This document shows positions 4,610 to 6,726 of a DNA stretch of 6,726 bases, one piece after another. The stretch is from Alkalimonas sp. GTDB taxonomy: Bacteria; Pseudomonadota; Gammaproteobacteria; Enterobacterales; Alteromonadaceae. The stretch is taken from assembly GCA_022565655.1 (NCBI GenBank), contig JAIUMG010000181.1, positions 1 to 6,726 of the forward strand, written 5' to 3'. The position numbers were made by a program, and so were the translations under genes. How positions within the stretch are numbered: position 1 is the stretch's first letter; each line of letters opens with the position of its first letter. Below the pieces are notes generated by a model. It was not told where the DNA came from. It did no database searches and was given only the letters and a program-made list of their open reading frames with translations.

Positions 4610-6726
4610 ATGGATACTCTTGACCCTAAAAAAGGCATTATTGCCTGGTTTGCCAATAACCCGGTGGCTGCCAACCTGATGATGGTATTTATTCTGGTGA
4701 TGGGGCTGGTGACTTACAACGGCATGCAGCGCCAGATGTTCCCTCAGCTTGAAATTAACTACATTCATATCAATGCCACCTTTCGTGGCGCTGCCCCTCA
4801 GGAGATAGAAGAAGGCATTCTGATTAAAGTTGAAGAAGCGCTGCAGGATGTAGAGGGCATTAAGCGTATCCGGAGTTTTGCCTGGCGTGGAACTGGCCGC
4901 ATCAGTGTAGAACTGGAGGTTGGGCAAGACATTAGCAGTCGGTTGGATCAGATCAAGTTGCGGGTTGATTCCATCGGTACTTTCCCTGCAGGCATGGAGC
5001 CACTGACCATTTACCAGGTTGAATGGCGTCAGCAGGCGGTTGAACTAGTGCTGACAGGGAGTGAAGACTCACTCGAACTCAAAGCCATGGGGCGTGAAAT
5101 TGAAAACGAACTATTGCTGCTTGAGCAAATCAGTTTCGTTAATTTTAACTCGATGCCGGCCTGGGAAATCGCGGTAGAAATTGAGCCGGCATTATTGCAG
5201 CGTTACGGCATCAGCTTGCAGGATGTGAGCCGGGCGATCCGAAGTTACTCTGACAATATTTCTGCTGGCATGATCCGCAGTGAAGCGGGCATGATCGCTA
5301 TTCGCTCTGAGCAGCGAGCGTATCGGGGGCATGAGTTAGCTCAGATCCCGGTGATTGTGGGACCGCAAGGGGAGCGGGTGCTGCTGGGCGATATTGCTGC
5401 GATCCATGATGGCTTCGAAGAGCGGGTCAATTACATGCGCAGTAATGGCCGTAATGCAGCCTTTATACAAGTGCAGGCCTCCAGCTCACAGTCCCTGCCA
5501 GATGTCGCCAATAGTGTGCATCAGTATGTCGCCTATAAAAACCAGCAACTGCCGGAAGGGTTTACACTGGAACCCTTGGTGGATATGACTTACTACCTGA
5601 ACGGCCGGCTTAATATGATGTGGAGTAACTTGCTGCAAGGGTCGGTTTTGGTCTTTTTGATGCTGATGTTGTTCCTGCGGTTTAAGGTGGCATTCTGGGT
5701 CATGCTTGGCTTACCCATTGCCTTTTTAGGAGCCATCTGGCTGATGCCGTTTGCCGGGGTAAGCATTAATATTGTTACCTTGTTTGCTTTTATCATGGTG
5801 CTGGGGATCGTGGTGGATGATGCCATTGTGATTGGTGAAAGCGCTTATCATGAAACCGAGCAAAAAGGCCATTCGGTTGAACATATCATTCGAGGTGCAA
5901 AACGGGTTGCCGTGCCCGCCACCTTCGGGGTACTGACCACCATTGCTGTGTTCGCTCCCTTTATGTTTGCTCAGGGCATGGAGTCGAATGAGTTTCGCAA
6001 TATTTCCATTGTGGTGGTGCTTTGCCTGATTTTCAGCTTGATTGAATCCAAGTTGATCCTGCCTGCCCACTTGGCGCACAGTAAAATTAAACCCTTATCG
6101 GAAGGGCATTGGCGCAGCCGCTTTAACCAGCGCTTTCAAAACCTGATTGAAAACCACTATCAACCCTTTTTAAAGCGTTGCATGGAGCATCGTTATGCTA
6201 CTTTGGCGGCGTTCTTTTCTTTGCTGCTGGTGACCATTGCCTTGATTGCCTCCAATCACGTGCGGGTGGTGTTTATGCCGCCGGTGCCACACGATTACCC
6301 AACGATCCGTTTTGAAATGCATCAAAATGCGTCAGAGCAACAAACGCTGTCGAGTCTATTAGCGATTGAGCAGATGGTTTATCAGCAAGAAGCCTTGATC
6401 AAGGAAGAGACGGGCAAGGCCATGCTAAAAGAGGTGTTTGCTTTTTTAAACAGCCAAACCAGCGGACAAGTCGTGGTGCCGTTAGTGGATGAGGATGATC
6501 GCCCCTTTAATGCCTTTGAGTTATCCCGTCGCTGGCGGGAAGCCATGCCGGAATTAGCCGGAGTGCGCCAAATCCAGGTGCAGGATGATGTCACCAGCAT
6601 GGGGGACCAAGGCAACCTGGGTTATCGCTTATTTGGTCGTGACATTGAGCAATTGAATCAAGCCGGCCTGGCCTTGATTGATGAACTGGGAAAAATCCCT
6701 GGCGTTTACGATATCAGCTCGACCAT
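4610..6726 (+). CDS. RND efflux pump, HAE1/AcrB-like family, N-terminal two thirds (3' truncated)
   Basis: The frame is open from ATG 4610 to the window edge: 705 full codons plus two bases. The family is usually about 1,020-1,050 residues, so the last third is outside. It is a proton-driven inner-membrane transporter that exports substrates with the adaptor encoded just upstream. A short cytoplasmic start (MDTLDPKKG) precedes TM1 (about 18-38). The first periplasmic porter region runs from about 45 to 335. TM2-TM6 cover about 338-482, and TM7 about 529-549, followed by the start of the second porter region. TM4 carries VVDDAIVIGES with D403 and D404, matching AcrB D407/D408 of the proton relay. 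This pattern favours the HAE1 (organic compound) branch over heavy-metal CzcA types. The next conserved stretch, VPATFGVLTTIAVFAPF, is at 435-451. The TM10-TM11 residues that complete the relay lie beyond the window. Substrate cannot be inferred. Confidence 0.93.
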   Translation, partial: MDTLDPKKGIIAWFANNPVAANLMMVFILVMGLVTYNGMQRQMFPQLEINYIHINATFRGAAPQEIEEGILIKVEEALQDVEGIKRIRSFAWRGTGRISVELEVGQDISSRLDQIKLRVDSIGTFPAGMEPLTIYQVEWRQQAVELVLTGSEDSLELKAMGREIENELLLLEQISFVNFNSMPAWEIAVEIEPALLQRYGISLQDVSRAIRSYSDNISAGMIRSEAGMIAIRSEQRAYRGHELAQIPVIVGPQGERVLLGDIAAIHDGFEERVNYMRSNGRNAAFIQVQASSSQSLPDVANSVHQYVAYKNQQLPEGFTLEPLVDMTYYLNGRLNMMWSNLLQGSVLVFLMLMLFLRFKVAFWVMLGLPIAFLGAIWLMPFAGVSINIVTLFAFIMVLGIVVDDAIVIGESAYHETEQKGHSVEHIIRGAKRVAVPATFGVLTTIAVFAPFMFAQGMESNEFRNISIVVVLCLIFSLIESKLILPAHLAHSKIKPLSEGHWRSRFNQRFQNLIENHYQPFLKRCMEHRYATLAAFFSLLLVTIALIASNHVRVVFMPPVPHDYPTIRFEMHQNASEQQTLSSLLAIEQMVYQQEALIKEETGKAMLKEVFAFLNSQTSGQVVVPLVDEDDRPFNAFELSRRWREAMPELAGVRQIQVQDDVTSMGDQGNLGYRLFGRDIEQLNQAGLALIDELGKIPGVYDISST

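Noticed and set aside
4349..4927. Minus-strand open frame of 192 codons
   Set aside because: It lies opposite the adaptor-pump junction, which is well supported by homology on the plus strand. Its translation is rich in His, Gln and Asn with no recognisable domain, as expected from the antisense of real coding sequence.
5355..5588. Plus-strand open frame of 77 codons inside the pump gene
   Set aside because: It is in a different frame from the continuous RND reading frame, which is open and conserved across the same bases. There is no sign of a frameshift here.
5593..6079. Minus-strand open frames of 77 and 117 codons
   Set aside because: They are antisense shadows of the TM2-TM6 region of the pump and have low-complexity His/Asn/Lys-rich translations.

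Overview
The window reads as chromosomal DNA from a gammaproteobacterium. The order yfgM–bamB–der matches the conserved hisS–yfgM–bamB–der block of that class, and the three proteins align well by eye with the Escherichia coli versions as I remember them. Base composition looks moderate. I cannot name a genus; a free-living aquatic or environmental lineage is only a guess. All real genes are on the + strand, and I see no RNA genes, insertion sequences, CRISPR arrays or phage genes.

Region 1 (1-1643) is an envelope-biogenesis pair. It holds the 3' end of a YfgM-like periplasmic TPR protein linked to the Sec translocon, whose stop codon overlaps the GTG start of the BamB lipoprotein of the outer-membrane beta-barrel assembly machine. 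Region 2 (1644-1764) is a 121-base gap with a perfect 11-bp hairpin ending just before the ribosome binding site of der. Region 3 (1765-3249) is der, a double-GTPase ribosome assembly factor, closed by a probable terminator hairpin.

Region 4 (3250-3463) is the main regulatory gap. It contains that terminator, a good sigma70-type promoter (TTGCAA, 17 nt, CATAAT), and a leader of about 130 nt with several inverted repeats. Region 5 (3464-6726) is a two-gene efflux operon: a membrane-anchored periplasmic adaptor (HlyD/MFP family), then, after a 3-base gap, an RND pump of the AcrB-like HAE1 type that runs off the window's right edge. The pump keeps the paired transmembrane aspartates of the proton relay. 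No outer-membrane channel or regulator gene is visible, so a TolC-like partner encoded elsewhere is likely.

Overall this is a conserved housekeeping segment followed by an accessory efflux operon. I found no convincing new biological system. The observations worth a second look are the hairpin before der, the folded leader of the efflux operon, and a proline-to-alanine change in the first Der P-loop.
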